Assembly: GCA_902478785.1 (NCBI GenBank)
Contig: CABSMJ010000001.1
Coordinates: forward strand, 186,001 to 250,000
DNA length: 64,000 nt
Source: an uncultured Oscillospiraceae bacterium
GTDB lineage: Bacteria; Bacillota; Clostridia; Oscillospirales; Oscillospiraceae
Direction: 5' to 3'
This document shows positions 16,172 through 25,489 of the stretch, piece after piece (position 1 is the first letter of the stretch; each line of letters opens with the position of its first letter). The notes beneath the pieces were generated by a model. That model did no database searches, was not told the origin of the DNA, and saw only the letters and a list, made by a program, of their open reading frames with translations. The translations under genes and the position numbers were made by a program.

Positions 16172-16357
16172 AGGATAGCTCCTTTACTCAGATGCTCGGG
16201 AGCGGCTTTTCGTATTTGAAAGCATGTCCGAAAAGGCCTCGGGCACAGTTTCAAACACAAAAAGCGGATCGCTCCCGGCGGATGCTTTCAGGGGCACTGA
16301 GGACGTAAATGGCAGTATCGGGTGACGGAGGCTCTCCTCCGTCACCCGACAAAGTGC
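16172..16357 (-). promoter_or_regulatory. Structured pnp leader
   Basis: TCGGGTGACGGAGG (16318-16331) pairs perfectly with CCTCCGTCACCCGA (16336-16349) right after rpsO. Nearer pnp, CGCTCCCG/CGGGAGCG (16270-16277 with 16197-16204) enclose alternative stems TTTGAAA/TTTCAAA, GAAAGCAT/ATGCTTTC and CTTTTCG/CGAAAAG that cannot all form together. Neither major hairpin has a U-run, so processing rather than termination seems likely. Confidence 0.6.
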
Positions 16358-16624
16358 TTATTTACGGATGCCCAGCTTGGCGATCAGAGCACGATAGCGC
16401 TCGATGTCCTTCTTGGCCAGGTAGTCCAGCAGACGACGGCGCTTACCGACCATCTGCAGCAGGCCGCGGTTGGAGTGCTTGTCCTGGGGGTTCTTCTTCA
16501 TGTGGGCGGTCAGCTGATTGATCCGCTCGGTGAGAATGGCGATCTGGACCTCGGGAGAACCGGTGTCCGTGGCGTGGGTGCGGTTGGCCTCAATGATGGC
16601 CGTCTTCTGCTCTTTGAGCATCAT
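16358..16624 (-). CDS. rpsO: 30S ribosomal protein S15
   Basis: 88 residues, exactly the S15 length. The sequence has the hallmark blocks HATDTGSPEVQIAILTERI and HSNRGLLQMVGKRRRLLDYL that contact 16S rRNA helices 20-22. It starts MMLKEQ (ATG 16624) behind AAGGTGG. A 17-bp-spaced promoter and a roughly 100-nt structured leader precede it, fitting S15 autoregulation known in other bacteria. Confidence 0.97.
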   Translation of the reverse strand: MMLKEQKTAIIEANRTHATDTGSPEVQIAILTERINQLTAHMKKNPQDKHSNRGLLQMVGKRRRLLDYLAKKDIERYRALIAKLGIRK

Positions 16625-16733
16625 AGTGTGTTTCCACCTTTCCTAAAATCTCCCGCGGGACTGAGCTTCGGGCCGGTGAAGCTCCGCGAAGCTAAGTGCC
16701 AGGGCGTTTGGCACGTTTCGGGCGTGCTTAGTA

Positions 16734-16762
16734 AATATATCATAGGTATGCCCCTTTGTAAA
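16734..16762 (-). promoter_or_regulatory. rpsO-pnp promoter
   Basis: Minus-strand TTTACA (16757-16762) and TATATT (16734-16739) with a 17-bp spacer. The transcribed leader that follows contains GTGCC/GGCAC and AGCT/AGCT stems. Confidence 0.6.
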
Positions 16763-16814
16763 GCGAAACTTGCAAAATATTCGGAATTTTTTCCTGCTTT
16801 TGCCCATTTTACCG

Positions 16815-16843
16815 TTGACAAACGAAAAAAAGAAAGGTATGAT
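16815..16843 (+). promoter_or_regulatory. ileS promoter
   Basis: TTGACA (16815-16820) and TATGAT (16838-16843) with a 17-bp spacer, directly ahead of the T-box leader. Confidence 0.8.
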
Positions 16844-16854
16844 ACTCTTCGATA

Positions 16855-17140
16855 ACTGAATATCCCGGCGTGGATAAGGACGAGTACCCTCTCTCCGGCT
16901 GCACAGAGAGCCGCCATTTTGGTGCAAGGCGGACAGCAGGCAGAGGCGAAAATCACCTTGGAGCCTCCGGCTGAAAGACGACGCGAGTAAGCTTGGACGT
17001 GTGACGGACGTTACACCGTTGCCCCGTGTTGGCGGGGAGTGAGGGGTCGTCTCCCGTGAGGGGGCGGCAAGTGAGAGTGGTACCGCAGAGTGTATTTGAC
17101 GCTTTGTCTCTTGTGGAAAGAGACAAAGCGTTTTTTATTT
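16855..17140 (+). promoter_or_regulatory. T-box riboswitch (isoleucine) controlling ileS
   Basis: The T-box sequence AGAGTGGTACCGCAGAG lies at 17074-17090. The terminator is CGCTTTGTCTC (17100-17110) pairing with GAGACAAAGCG (17120-17130) plus TTTTTT. An ATC codon at 16952-16954 (GAAAATCACC) is placed as the specifier, matching tRNA-Ile. Uncharged tRNA-Ile should open the antiterminator and turn ileS on. Confidence 0.93.
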
Positions 17141-17213
17141 GCCCTGGCGGGGCCGGGGCCCCATTCCATCCGATTCTTTTGAAAATTTTGATAGGTAAGG
17201 AGCGGTCAATTCT

Positions 17214-20012
17214 ATGGACTACAACAAGACCATCAATCTGCCCAAGACAGACTTCCCCATGCGGGCGGGTCTGCCCAAGCGGGAACCTGAGATGCTCAAG
17301 CGCTGGGCCGAGCAGGACATCTACCACGAGATGCTCAAGAAGAACGAGGGCAAGCCCCTGTTCAACCTCCACGACGGCCCTCCCTTCTCCAACGGCGCGC
17401 TGCACATGGGCCACGCCCTGAACAAGGCCCTGAAGGACTTTATCACCCGTCTGTATGCCATGCGGGGCTACTACACCCCCTATATCCCCGGCTGGGATAA
17501 CCACGGCATGCCCATCGAGTCCGCCATCATCAAGCAGAATAAGCTGGACCACAAGGCCATGAGCGTGCCCGAGTTCCGCTCCGCCTGCCACGACTTTGCC
17601 CGCCACTATATGGACGTGCAGAGCGAGGGCTTCCAGCGCATGGGCGTCATCGGCGACTGGGAGCACCCCTACTGCACCATGGCCCCCGGCTTTGAGGCAG
17701 AGGAGGTCAAGGTCTTCGGCGAGATGTACAAGAAGGGCTATATCTACAAGGGCCTCAAGCCCGTGTACTGGTGCCCCCACGATGAGACCGCTCTGGCCGA
17801 GGCGGAGATCGAGTATCAGGACGACCCATGCACCACCGTGTATGTGAAGTTCCCCATGGCCGACGACCTGGGCAAGCTGGGCCACATCGATCACAGCAAG
17901 CTCTTCTTCGTGATCTGGACCACCACCATCTGGACGCTGCCCGGCAACCTGGCCATCGCCCTGCACCCCGACGAGTCCTATGCCCTGGTGAAGGCCCCCA
18001 ACGGCGAGATCTATATCATGGCTGAGGCCCTGACCGAGAAGGTCATGAAGATCGGCGGCTTTGACAGCTACGAGGTGGTGGAGACCCATCCCGGCTCCTT
18101 CTTCGAGAATATGCTGGCCCAGCACCCCTTCCTGCCCAAGACCTCCCGTCTGCTGCTGGCGGACTACGTCACCATGGACTCCGGTACCGGCTGCGTCCAC
18201 ACCGCTCCCGGCTTCGGCGCCGACGACTATGAGACCTGCAAGCGCTACGGCATGGACATGGTGGTGCCTGTGGACGACCAGGGCCGCCACACCGATTACG
18301 CCGGCAAGTACGCCGGCATGAAGACCGACGAAAGTAATCCCATCATCCTCAACGACATGAAGGAGAGCGGCATGCTCTTCGCCCAGGAGGACATCGTCCA
18401 CAGCTATCCCCACTGCTGGCGCTGCAAGGGCCCCATCATCTTCCGTGCCACGCCCCAGTGGTTCTGCTCCGTGGACGCCTTCAAGGAGGATGCCTGCGCT
18501 GCCTGTGACGACGTGCGCTGGGTGCCCGGCTGGGGCATTGACCGGATGAAGTCCATGATCCGGGAGCGCAGCGACTGGTGCATCAGCCGTCAGCGCCGCT
18601 GGGGTCTGCCCATCCCCGTCGTTTACTGCAAGGAGTGCGGCAAGCCCATCTGCAACGACGAGACCATCGCCGCCATCTCCTCCCTCTTCGAGAAGGAGGG
18701 CTCCAACGCCTGGTTCGCCAAGGAGGCCGAGGAGATCCTGCCCGAGGGCTTCGTGTGCCCCCACTGCGGCAAGAGCCATGGCTTCACCAAGGAGGAAGAC
18801 ACCCTGGACGGCTGGTTCGACTCCGGTTCCACCCACTTCGCCGCCATGAAGCGGGACCAGGGCTTCTGGCCCGCCACCATGTACCTGGAAGGCCTGGACC
18901 AGTACCGCGGCTGGTTCCAGAGCTCCCTGCTGGTGGCTGTGGGCGCCCTGGGCAAGGGCGCGCCCTTTAAGGAGTGCGTCACCCACGGCTGGACCGTGGA
19001 CGGCGAGGGCAAGGCCATGCACAAGTCCCTGGGCAACGGCATGGACCCCTATGAGATCATGGACAAGTACGGCGCAGACCTGCTGCGTCTGTGGGCCGCC
19101 AGCGCCGACTATCACTCCGACGTGCGCTGCTCTCACGACATCTTCAAGCAGCTGAGCCAGAACTATCTGAAGTTCCGCAACACCGCCCGGTACTGCCTGG
19201 GCAACCTCAACGGCTTCGACGCCGACCACCTGGTGGCGCCGGAGGAGATGGAGGAGCTGGACCGCTGGGCCCTGACCCGCCTGAACGCCCTGATGGACAA
19301 GTGCGCCAAGGCCTACGACGACTATGAGTTCCTGGTGGTCACCCACGCGGTCAACGACTTCTGCGTGGTGGATATGTCCAACTTCTATCTGGACATCATC
19401 AAGGACCGGCTCTACTGCGAGGAGGCCAATGGTCTCAAGCGCCGCAGCGCCCAGACCGCTCTGTTCCTGATCCTGGACACCATGACCAAGCTGATGGCCC
19501 CCATCCTGGCCTTCACCTGCGACGAGATCTGGCTGGCCATGCCCCATCGCGCCGGCGACGACGGTCGGAACGTGCTCTTCAACGAAATGAACCAGCCCTT
19601 CACCGACTACGCCCTTTCCGATGAGACCATGGAGCGCTGGGCCACCGTGTCCCAGCTCCGTGACAGCGTCAACGTGGCTCTGGAGAGTGCCCGGAACGAG
19701 AAGATGATCGGCAAGGCTCTGGAGGCCCATGTAGCCCTCTACGCCGGCACCCCCGAGGCCCAGGCGGCCCTGGATGCCGTAAAGGACATGAACCTGGCCG
19801 AGCTGTTCATCGTCTCCAACTGCGCTGTGACGGCTGAAAAGCCCACCCAGGGCAAGGTGGTGGACAGCACCGCCTTCCCGGGCCTGACTGTGGCGGTCAC
19901 CGAGGCCACCGGCACCAAGTGCCCCCGCTGCTGGATGCACTCCGAGGAGGCCAACGCCGAGGGCCTGTGCCCCCGCTGCGCCGCCGTGGTGGCAAAGCTG
20001 CCCCAGTTCTAA
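17214..20012 (+). CDS. ileS: Isoleucyl-tRNA synthetase
   Basis: 932 residues, the bacterial length. The HIGH motif is HMGH (64-67); the editing domain and zinc-ribbon C-terminus (CPRC at 903-906 and 919-922) are present. The KMSKS loop is altered: residues 600-605 read KAMHKS, so Lys604 and Ser605 are kept but Ser603 is His. The enzyme charges tRNA-Ile and is controlled by the T-box just upstream. It is followed by its own terminator, then lspA. Confidence 0.97.
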   Translation: MDYNKTINLPKTDFPMRAGLPKREPEMLKRWAEQDIYHEMLKKNEGKPLFNLHDGPPFSNGALHMGHALNKALKDFITRLYAMRGYYTPYIPGWDNHGMPIESAIIKQNKLDHKAMSVPEFRSACHDFARHYMDVQSEGFQRMGVIGDWEHPYCTMAPGFEAEEVKVFGEMYKKGYIYKGLKPVYWCPHDETALAEAEIEYQDDPCTTVYVKFPMADDLGKLGHIDHSKLFFVIWTTTIWTLPGNLAIALHPDESYALVKAPNGEIYIMAEALTEKVMKIGGFDSYEVVETHPGSFFENMLAQHPFLPKTSRLLLADYVTMDSGTGCVHTAPGFGADDYETCKRYGMDMVVPVDDQGRHTDYAGKYAGMKTDESNPIILNDMKESGMLFAQEDIVHSYPHCWRCKGPIIFRATPQWFCSVDAFKEDACAACDDVRWVPGWGIDRMKSMIRERSDWCISRQRRWGLPIPVVYCKECGKPICNDETIAAISSLFEKEGSNAWFAKEAEEILPEGFVCPHCGKSHGFTKEEDTLDGWFDSGSTHFAAMKRDQGFWPATMYLEGLDQYRGWFQSSLLVAVGALGKGAPFKECVTHGWTVDGEGKAMHKSLGNGMDPYEIMDKYGADLLRLWAASADYHSDVRCSHDIFKQLSQNYLKFRNTARYCLGNLNGFDADHLVAPEEMEELDRWALTRLNALMDKCAKAYDDYEFLVVTHAVNDFCVVDMSNFYLDIIKDRLYCEEANGLKRRSAQTALFLILDTMTKLMAPILAFTCDEIWLAMPHRAGDDGRNVLFNEMNQPFTDYALSDETMERWATVSQLRDSVNVALESARNEKMIGKALEAHVALYAGTPEAQAALDAVKDMNLAELFIVSNCAVTAEKPTQGKVVDSTAFPGLTVAVTEATGTKCPRCWMHSEEANAEGLCPRCAAVVAKLPQF

Positions 20013-20035
20013 GTCCCCCCTTTCCCGCGCTTTTG

Positions 20036-20066
20036 CCCCCGGCCGGTCTCCGGCCGGGGGCTTTTT
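20036..20066 (+). terminator. ileS terminator
   Basis: CCCCCGGCCGG (20036-20046) pairs with CCGGCCGGGGG (20050-20060), then TTTTT. Confidence 0.85.
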
Positions 20067-20197
20067 CTCCGAGAGCCCTCCCCCTCTTCTCCGGTTGCAT
20101 TTTTTCTCCGGGACGTGTAAACTGTCCTCAGCGGTTTTCCCCTCCGCCTTGCCTGGGAAGCGGAGACGATACCGCCAGTTCAACGAAGGAGCAAACC

Positions 20198-20704
20198 ATG
20201 ATGTATATACTCTGTATCCTGCTGGGCCTGGGCACCCTGGCCCTGGATCAGTGGGTCAAATGGTGGACGGTGAACGCCTTTGCGGCTCCCGCTGTCGGCT
20301 TCAACGCCACCGCCGATCCTGCCCAGTCCCTCCTGCCCGGCGTGGTAGAACTGACGAGGGTCCACAACTACGGCGCCGCCTGGTCCAGCTTCTCTGGCAT
20401 GCGGTGGGTGCTGGTGGTTGTCACCTCCCTCATCGTACTGGCAGCGGCCTTTGTGCTCATCCGCGGCATCGTCCGCCATCCCCTGGGTGTGGTGGCAGGC
20501 TGCCTCATCATCTCCGGAGGCCTGGGCAACATCATCGACCGGGTGCGCCTGGGCTATGTGGTGGACATGTTCCACTTTGTCTTTTGGCCCTCCTACCCCG
20601 TGTTCAACGTGGCGGATATCTGCGTGATTTGCGGCGTGATTCTAGCGGCGATCTACTATCTGTGGTTTTATGAAAAATATGACAAAAGAGGGGTCCGCCC
20701 ATGA
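20198..20704 (+). CDS. lspA: Lipoprotein signal peptidase (signal peptidase II)
   Basis: 168 residues from ATG 20198, which has AAGGAG 6 bp before it; the much longer open frame upstream has no ribosome site. Four membrane helices are visible and the two catalytic aspartates lie in GNIIDRV and FNVADIC. The enzyme removes signal peptides from lipoproteins such as the three encoded further along in this window. Its stop overlaps the start of the pseudouridine synthase gene (ATGA), a common lspA-rluD arrangement in Firmicutes. Confidence 0.93.
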   Translation: MMYILCILLGLGTLALDQWVKWWTVNAFAAPAVGFNATADPAQSLLPGVVELTRVHNYGAAWSSFSGMRWVLVVVTSLIVLAAAFVLIRGIVRHPLGVVAGCLIISGGLGNIIDRVRLGYVVDMFHFVFWPSYPVFNVADICVICGVILAAIYYLWFYEKYDKRGVRP

Positions 20705-21621
20705 AAGAGCAGACGCTGCAGGCATCCCCTGAGGCCGCCGGCACCCGACTGGATGCTTTCCTTTCCCAGGAGCTGGAGGAGCTGACTCGCTCCGCCGCCG
20801 CCCGGCTGTGCGAGGAGGGCCAGGTGTGCCGAGAGGACGGCACGGCCCTGGCCAAGAACTACCGCCTCCGGGGCGACGAAACCCTCCTGGTGACGCTGCC
20901 GGACCCGGAGCCCCTGGACGCGGTGCCTCAGGACATCCCCCTGGACGTGGTCTACGAGGACGCCGACGTGATCGTCATCAACAAGCCCAAGGGGCTGGTG
21001 GTCCATCCCGCCCCCGGCCACCCTGACGGCACGCTGGTCAACGCCCTGCTCCACCACTGCGGCACTAGCCTCTCCGGCATCGGCGGGGCCCTGCGGCCGG
21101 GCATTGTCCACCGCATCGACCGGGACACCTCCGGCCTCATCATCGCCGCCAAGAACGACTTTGCCCATCAAAAACTCTCCGCCCAGCTCCAGGACCACAC
21201 CCTGGCCCGGACCTACGAGTGCGTGGTGGTGGGCAATCTCCGGGAAGACCAAGGCACGGTGGACGCCCCCATCGGCCGCTGTCCCAGCGACCGGAAAAAG
21301 ATGGCAGTTGTCCCCGGGGGACGCAGCGCCGTCACCCACTGGGAGGTCATCGCCCGGTATCCGGGCTACACCCATGTGCGCTGCCGCCTGGAGACCGGAC
21401 GCACCCACCAGATCCGGGTCCACATGGCCTACATCGGCCACCCCATCCTGGGGGACACGGTGTACGGCGCCAAAAAGGCGGTTCCCGGCCTCCAGGGCCA
21501 GTGTCTCCACGCGGTGGGACTGCGGTTCCTCCATCCCCGCACCGGGGAGGCGGTGGAGCTCAAGTGTCCCCTGCCGGAGGAGTTCCAGGCAGTGCTTCGA
21601 AAGCTCCAAAGCCGCTCTTAA
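20701..21621 (+). CDS. RluD-family pseudouridine synthase
   Basis: 306 residues. An N-terminal S4 RNA-binding domain (residues 12-60, TRLDAFLSQELEELTRSAAA) precedes the catalytic domain with HRIDRDTSGLIIAAK, whose Asp is the nucleophile, and the later RTHQIRVHMAYIGHPILGD block. The family modifies uridines in 23S rRNA; the Firmicute member next to lspA is usually called YlyB/RluD, but the exact site is uncertain. Translationally coupled to lspA. Confidence 0.93.
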   Translation: MKEQTLQASPEAAGTRLDAFLSQELEELTRSAAARLCEEGQVCREDGTALAKNYRLRGDETLLVTLPDPEPLDAVPQDIPLDVVYEDADVIVINKPKGLVVHPAPGHPDGTLVNALLHHCGTSLSGIGGALRPGIVHRIDRDTSGLIIAAKNDFAHQKLSAQLQDHTLARTYECVVVGNLREDQGTVDAPIGRCPSDRKKMAVVPGGRSAVTHWEVIARYPGYTHVRCRLETGRTHQIRVHMAYIGHPILGDTVYGAKKAVPGLQGQCLHAVGLRFLHPRTGEAVELKCPLPEEFQAVLRKLQSRS

Positions 21622-21633
21622 AAGGCGCAGAAA

Positions 21634-21667
21634 AAAGCGCCCGGCATCTGCCGGGCGCTTTCCTTTT
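21634..21667. terminator. Bidirectional terminator
   Basis: AAAGCGCCCGGC (21634-21645) pairs with GCCGGGCGCTTT (21650-21661), with T-runs on both strands, between converging genes. Confidence 0.85.
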
Positions 21668-21706
21668 TCACTTGGCAGGACTCTGAGCTGCTTTTCTTTT
21701 CCGCCA

Positions 21707-23128
21707 TCAGACGATGAGGAAGAACTTCACCAGGAAGAGGACGGAGATCACATAGGTCAGAGCGGAGACCTCCTTGGCCTTGCCGGAGAAGACCTTGATG
21801 ACAGTGTAGGAAATGAGGCCGATGCCGATGGCGTGGCCGATGGAGCTGGAGATGGGCATGGCGATGAGCATCAGGGACACGGGCACCATCTGGTCCAAAT
21901 CATCGAAGTTCACGTTCTTCAGACCCATGACCATCAAAACGCCCACGTAGATCAGCGCGGAGGAGGTGGCCGCCGCAGGGATGATGGCGGCGATGGGGGC
22001 GATGAAGATGCAGGCCAGGAAGAGGACACCGGTGGTCAGGGCGGTGAGACCCGTGCGGCCGCCGGCCTCCACGCCGGAGGCAGACTCCACGAAGGTGGTG
22101 ACGGTGGAGGTGCCGGTGCAGGCGCCGGCCACAGTGCCGATGGCGTCGGAGAGCAGCGCCTCCTTCATGTTGGGCATGTTGCCGTCCTTATCCACCATGC
22201 CGGCCCGGGAGGCGGTGCCCACCAGGGTGCCGATGGTGTCGAACATATCGATCATGCAGAAGGTGATGATCAGGGTGATGGCAGTGAACCAGCCGATCTG
22301 CAGGAAGCCGTTGAAGTCAAACTTAAAGAGGGTGGTCTCCACCATGTCGGCGAAGGGGGGCACAAAGGAGGCAGTGGCCAAAGAGGCAAAGGGATTCACG
22401 CCCAACACCGCATAGTCGCCCACCCAGTAGATGACGGAAGCCACCAGCATGCCCAGCAGCACAGCAGCCTTCACACCCTTTTTGGCCAGGATCACGATGA
22501 CGAACACACCCACGAACATGGTCACCACCGTGAGGACCATGGTGGAATAGCCGCTGCCCATGTTGGTCTGGGCCACGCTGGGGGTCAGGGCACCGAAGAA
22601 GTCCCGCATCACATAGAAGGGGCCGCCGGTCTCGGAGTAGACGCCCACGTTGGACCCCAGACCGATGTTCATCAGCATCAATCCGATGGCCGGGGCGATG
22701 CCCAGCCGGACACCCAGGGGGATGGCATCCACGATCTTCTCCCGGATGTTGAGCACCGAGAGGATCAGGAACACGATGCCCTCCAGCAAGATGATGACCA
22801 GGGCGGACTGGAAGGACTCCACATAGCTCATGCCGGTGAGGCCCGCGATATTGGCCACCACGATGGCAAAGAAGCTGTTCAGGCCCATGCCGGGAGCCAG
22901 TGCGAAGGGCTTGTTGGCCAGGAACGCCATGCAGAACATGGCCAGGGCGGAGGCGATGCAGGTGGCCAAAAAGACGCCGTTCCAAAGGGAAGAACCCACG
23001 TCAAAATTGGTCAGCAGGTTGGGGTTAAGCGCGATGATGTAGGCCATGGTCATGAAGGTGGTCAGACCGGCCAGGAGTTCTGTGCGAGTGGTTGTGCCAT
23101 TTTCCTTTAAGTGAAATAGTTTCTCCAT
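21707..23128 (-). CDS. NCS2-family purine permease (PbuG/AzgA type)
   Basis: 473 residues with 12-14 membrane segments. The N-terminal signature ELLAGLTTFMTMAYII and the later GACTGTSTVTTFVESASG are those of the AzgA-type hypoxanthine/guanine permeases rather than the xanthine/uracil group. It imports purine bases by proton symport. A good promoter lies upstream, but I see no purine riboswitch consensus in the leader. A second NCS2 gene of the other subgroup begins at the right end of the window. Confidence 0.88.
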   Translation of the reverse strand: MEKLFHLKENGTTTRTELLAGLTTFMTMAYIIALNPNLLTNFDVGSSLWNGVFLATCIASALAMFCMAFLANKPFALAPGMGLNSFFAIVVANIAGLTGMSYVESFQSALVIILLEGIVFLILSVLNIREKIVDAIPLGVRLGIAPAIGLMLMNIGLGSNVGVYSETGGPFYVMRDFFGALTPSVAQTNMGSGYSTMVLTVVTMFVGVFVIVILAKKGVKAAVLLGMLVASVIYWVGDYAVLGVNPFASLATASFVPPFADMVETTLFKFDFNGFLQIGWFTAITLIITFCMIDMFDTIGTLVGTASRAGMVDKDGNMPNMKEALLSDAIGTVAGACTGTSTVTTFVESASGVEAGGRTGLTALTTGVLFLACIFIAPIAAIIPAAATSSALIYVGVLMVMGLKNVNFDDLDQMVPVSLMLIAMPISSSIGHAIGIGLISYTVIKVFSGKAKEVSALTYVISVLFLVKFFLIV

Positions 23129-23176
23129 AGTATGCTCCTTTCTCCATGAAACGCTTCCTCATATATCCCTGTTCTT

Positions 23177-23205
23177 ATCATAGGAAATCCACCCAGAAAA
23201 AGCAA
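23177..23205 (-). promoter_or_regulatory. Promoter of the purine permease gene
   Basis: Minus-strand TTGCTT (23200-23205) and TATGAT (23177-23182) with a 17-bp spacer; AAGGAG precedes the ATG. Confidence 0.65.
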
Positions 23206-23323
23206 GTGTCCGTCTGGTAGAAAAGGCCAGGTGTTTTTAGGAGAAATACACAAACTTTTACTAATTTTTTTGCTTTTTGAAGAATGTGCCAGGGGCACAC
23301 CCCTATTTTTTCCAAATTTATCA

Positions 23324-24022
23324 TCAGAAGTGGAACCGGCGGCGGACCTCCTCCCGCAAAGAGGCCACCCGACGGACCACCACCAGAGGGATGCACAGTC
23401 CCACGCAGCACACCAGCACCACCACCGACCAACCCGGGGACCACCGGCCCAGCAAAAAGCGGTCGCAGCAGAATTCCACCCCCACGCAGAGGACGCCCGC
23501 CGCCAGGAGCAGCAGCGTCACCGTGGTGAGCACCGAATGGCCCCGGCGCAGCAGCGCCCACAGCACCAGCACCACCCCTGTCGCCACGGCCAGCACCGGC
23601 ACAGCCAGAGGGAAAAACCACCACTCCCCGCCGGTGGTCAAAGCGATGAGGTAGACATATACCCCCACGGCGGCCATGTCCAGGATCAGCCGCAGCCACA
23701 AGGGCGCCCGCCGGACAAGCAAAGGCAGCACAAACCACACCCAGAGCATGGCGGCGGCCCCCACCACAAAGAGGGACCAGCCGTACCCGGGCCGCAGCAC
23801 CAGGTTCAGCAGGACGCAGCACACCGATAGGGAGGCCAGCATGGCGCTCAGCAGCGCCGCCAGGGCCTTTTTGGACACCGGCGGCACCTCCGCCCGGCGG
23901 GTGGGGAAAAAGGGCGACGGCTCCGGGCCGTCTCCGTTGGGTTGAACCACAGGGGTCCGGCACAGGGGACACCGAACGGTGCCCGGGCTCAGCTCCACGC
24001 CGCAGTTGACACAATAGGGCAT
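23324..24022 (-). CDS. DUF6320-like zinc-ribbon membrane protein
   Basis: 232 residues from ATG 24022 (GAGGTGAG before it), starting MPYCVNCGVEL. Two CxxC pairs (CVNC, CPLC) make an N-terminal zinc ribbon; six or seven hydrophobic segments fill the rest and the end is basic. This arrangement fits DUF6320 proteins, which in Clostridia lie beside condensation-type acyltransferases and alpha/beta hydrolases, exactly as here. Function unknown; a membrane partner in lipid or ester metabolism is an inference. It lies 51 bp after the acyltransferase gene in the same operon. Confidence 0.65.
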   Translation of the reverse strand: MPYCVNCGVELSPGTVRCPLCRTPVVQPNGDGPEPSPFFPTRRAEVPPVSKKALAALLSAMLASLSVCCVLLNLVLRPGYGWSLFVVGAAAMLWVWFVLPLLVRRAPLWLRLILDMAAVGVYVYLIALTTGGEWWFFPLAVPVLAVATGVVLVLWALLRRGHSVLTTVTLLLLAAGVLCVGVEFCCDRFLLGRWSPGWSVVVLVCCVGLCIPLVVVRRVASLREEVRRRFHF

Positions 24023-24073
24023 ATGCTCACCTCCCGCGCTCAACGGCGCTTGTTTGACAGACAGCATCCGCCG

Positions 24074-25351
24074 TCACGTCCGGTTGCTCTCGATTCGGAC
24101 CGGGAGCCCCTGGCGCACCAGGAAGCGGAAAAACTCCCGCTCCGTGTCGGTGTCCTTCTGGGTCCCGGCAAAAGTAATCTCCATGGTGTTGCCATAGCTG
24201 ATGGAGGAAACGTGGGGCCGAGGCACGGCGGCCTGGCCCAGGACCACCTCCATATGGCTGATGTGGGGCGCCATCTCCGGCGGAACCGGAAAGGGGCCAG
24301 GGTTGGTGAAGGTGGCGGAATAGGGCCGCACGCCCTTGGTGCGGTAATTCCAGGCCATCACCGGGTTTTTCAGCAGCCGGGGAATCAGCTGCAAAAACAG
24401 GTTGGAGGTATAGCGGACGTTCCGGGTAAAAACCGCCCGCATTTCCTGAGGATTAACGTGTAGGCGCATATAGTGGTGCACCTGGCGCAGGACCTCCTCA
24501 AAGCTGTATGGCCCCAGAGCCGGGTCCACAGAGGGCTGCACGGTGAGGATAAAGTTGCGCAGCGTCTGGGAAGGGAACCAGGGCCGGAGATTGATGGGCA
24601 CCGCTAGGGACACCGGCAGCTCCCGCCAGGGCTTTTCCCGCCGCTGCTTTTCCATCAGCACCCACAACAGCACCGCCGACAGGTACTCCGTCAGGGACAC
24701 CTTGTGGCTCCGAGCGATCTCCAGCAGCTGGTCCAGGGGCAAAAAGCCCATGGTCACATGGAAGGTGTAAAAGGGCTCCGCCTCCCCGATGTTGGAGTAG
24801 GCTCGGCGCAGCAGCACCGGCGCCCGAGCCACCGGTCCGGCGTAGCGGGCGTAGGCGTCCTCCCGCTCCTCCCAGCTGGGCGGCGCGTCCACGTCCAGGA
24901 TGCCCGCCCCGTTGGGGATGGAGTAGCCCCGCTCCCGCAGATACACCGCCAGCAGCGTGCGGAAAAACACCAGCGCACCCGCCCCATCGGCCAGGGCGTG
25001 GAACATCTCCAGGGAGATGCGGTGGCCATACCAAAGGAAGCGCACCAGCCAGCCCCCATCCTCGTGGAACCGCACCGGCTGGCAGGGGTCCGACACATCC
25101 GCCTTCAAAAAGGGGCCCGGGGCGTGGTTGGGCTCAAAGTAGTACCAAAAAAATCCCCGCCGGATGCGCACGGCAAAGCCGGGGAACCGGGGCATACACC
25201 GGTCAATGGCCTTTTGCAGGGCCACCGGGTCCACCGGGTCTGTCATCCAGGCGGAAAAGCGATAGAGGGCGGAGTAGTCCTCCCGCTGCAGGGCGGAATA
25301 GAGCACGCCCGCATTGTCCAGCTTATACCATGGCTTGCTGCTGTGGGCCAT
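24074..25351 (-). CDS. Condensation-domain / alcohol acetyltransferase-like protein
   Basis: 425 residues. The motif HALADGAGAL (about residues 117-126) is the HxxxDG active site of the CoA-dependent acyltransferase superfamily that includes NRPS condensation domains, alcohol acetyltransferases (PF07247) and wax ester synthases. A second half-domain with LPVSLAVPINLRPWFP fits the same fold. It probably transfers an acyl group from CoA or a carrier to an alcohol or amine; the substrates are unknown. No NRPS or carrier protein gene is adjacent. Divergent from the alpha/beta hydrolase gene. Confidence 0.75.
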   Translation of the reverse strand: MAHSSKPWYKLDNAGVLYSALQREDYSALYRFSAWMTDPVDPVALQKAIDRCMPRFPGFAVRIRRGFFWYYFEPNHAPGPFLKADVSDPCQPVRFHEDGGWLVRFLWYGHRISLEMFHALADGAGALVFFRTLLAVYLRERGYSIPNGAGILDVDAPPSWEEREDAYARYAGPVARAPVLLRRAYSNIGEAEPFYTFHVTMGFLPLDQLLEIARSHKVSLTEYLSAVLLWVLMEKQRREKPWRELPVSLAVPINLRPWFPSQTLRNFILTVQPSVDPALGPYSFEEVLRQVHHYMRLHVNPQEMRAVFTRNVRYTSNLFLQLIPRLLKNPVMAWNYRTKGVRPYSATFTNPGPFPVPPEMAPHISHMEVVLGQAAVPRPHVSSISYGNTMEITFAGTQKDTDTEREFFRFLVRQGLPVRIESNRT

Positions 25352-25489
25352 GCGCCTCCCTCCTCTCTCTTTTGTATTCTAGCATGGGAGCCGACGGGGA
25401 CGCAAGGGAAAGGAGTCGGCCTTTCCTTTCGCCCCGATTTATGATATAGTGAGTGCAGTTTTCACGCAAGACGCACCAAGGAGGTCCCC

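Noticed and set aside
16953..20183. 1076-codon minus-strand open frame over ileS
   Set aside because: Antisense shadow; ileS with HIGH motif, zinc sites and T-box is unambiguous.
21707..23330. Purine riboswitch before the AzgA-type permease
   Set aside because: The conserved loop sequences of the purine aptamer are not in the short leader.
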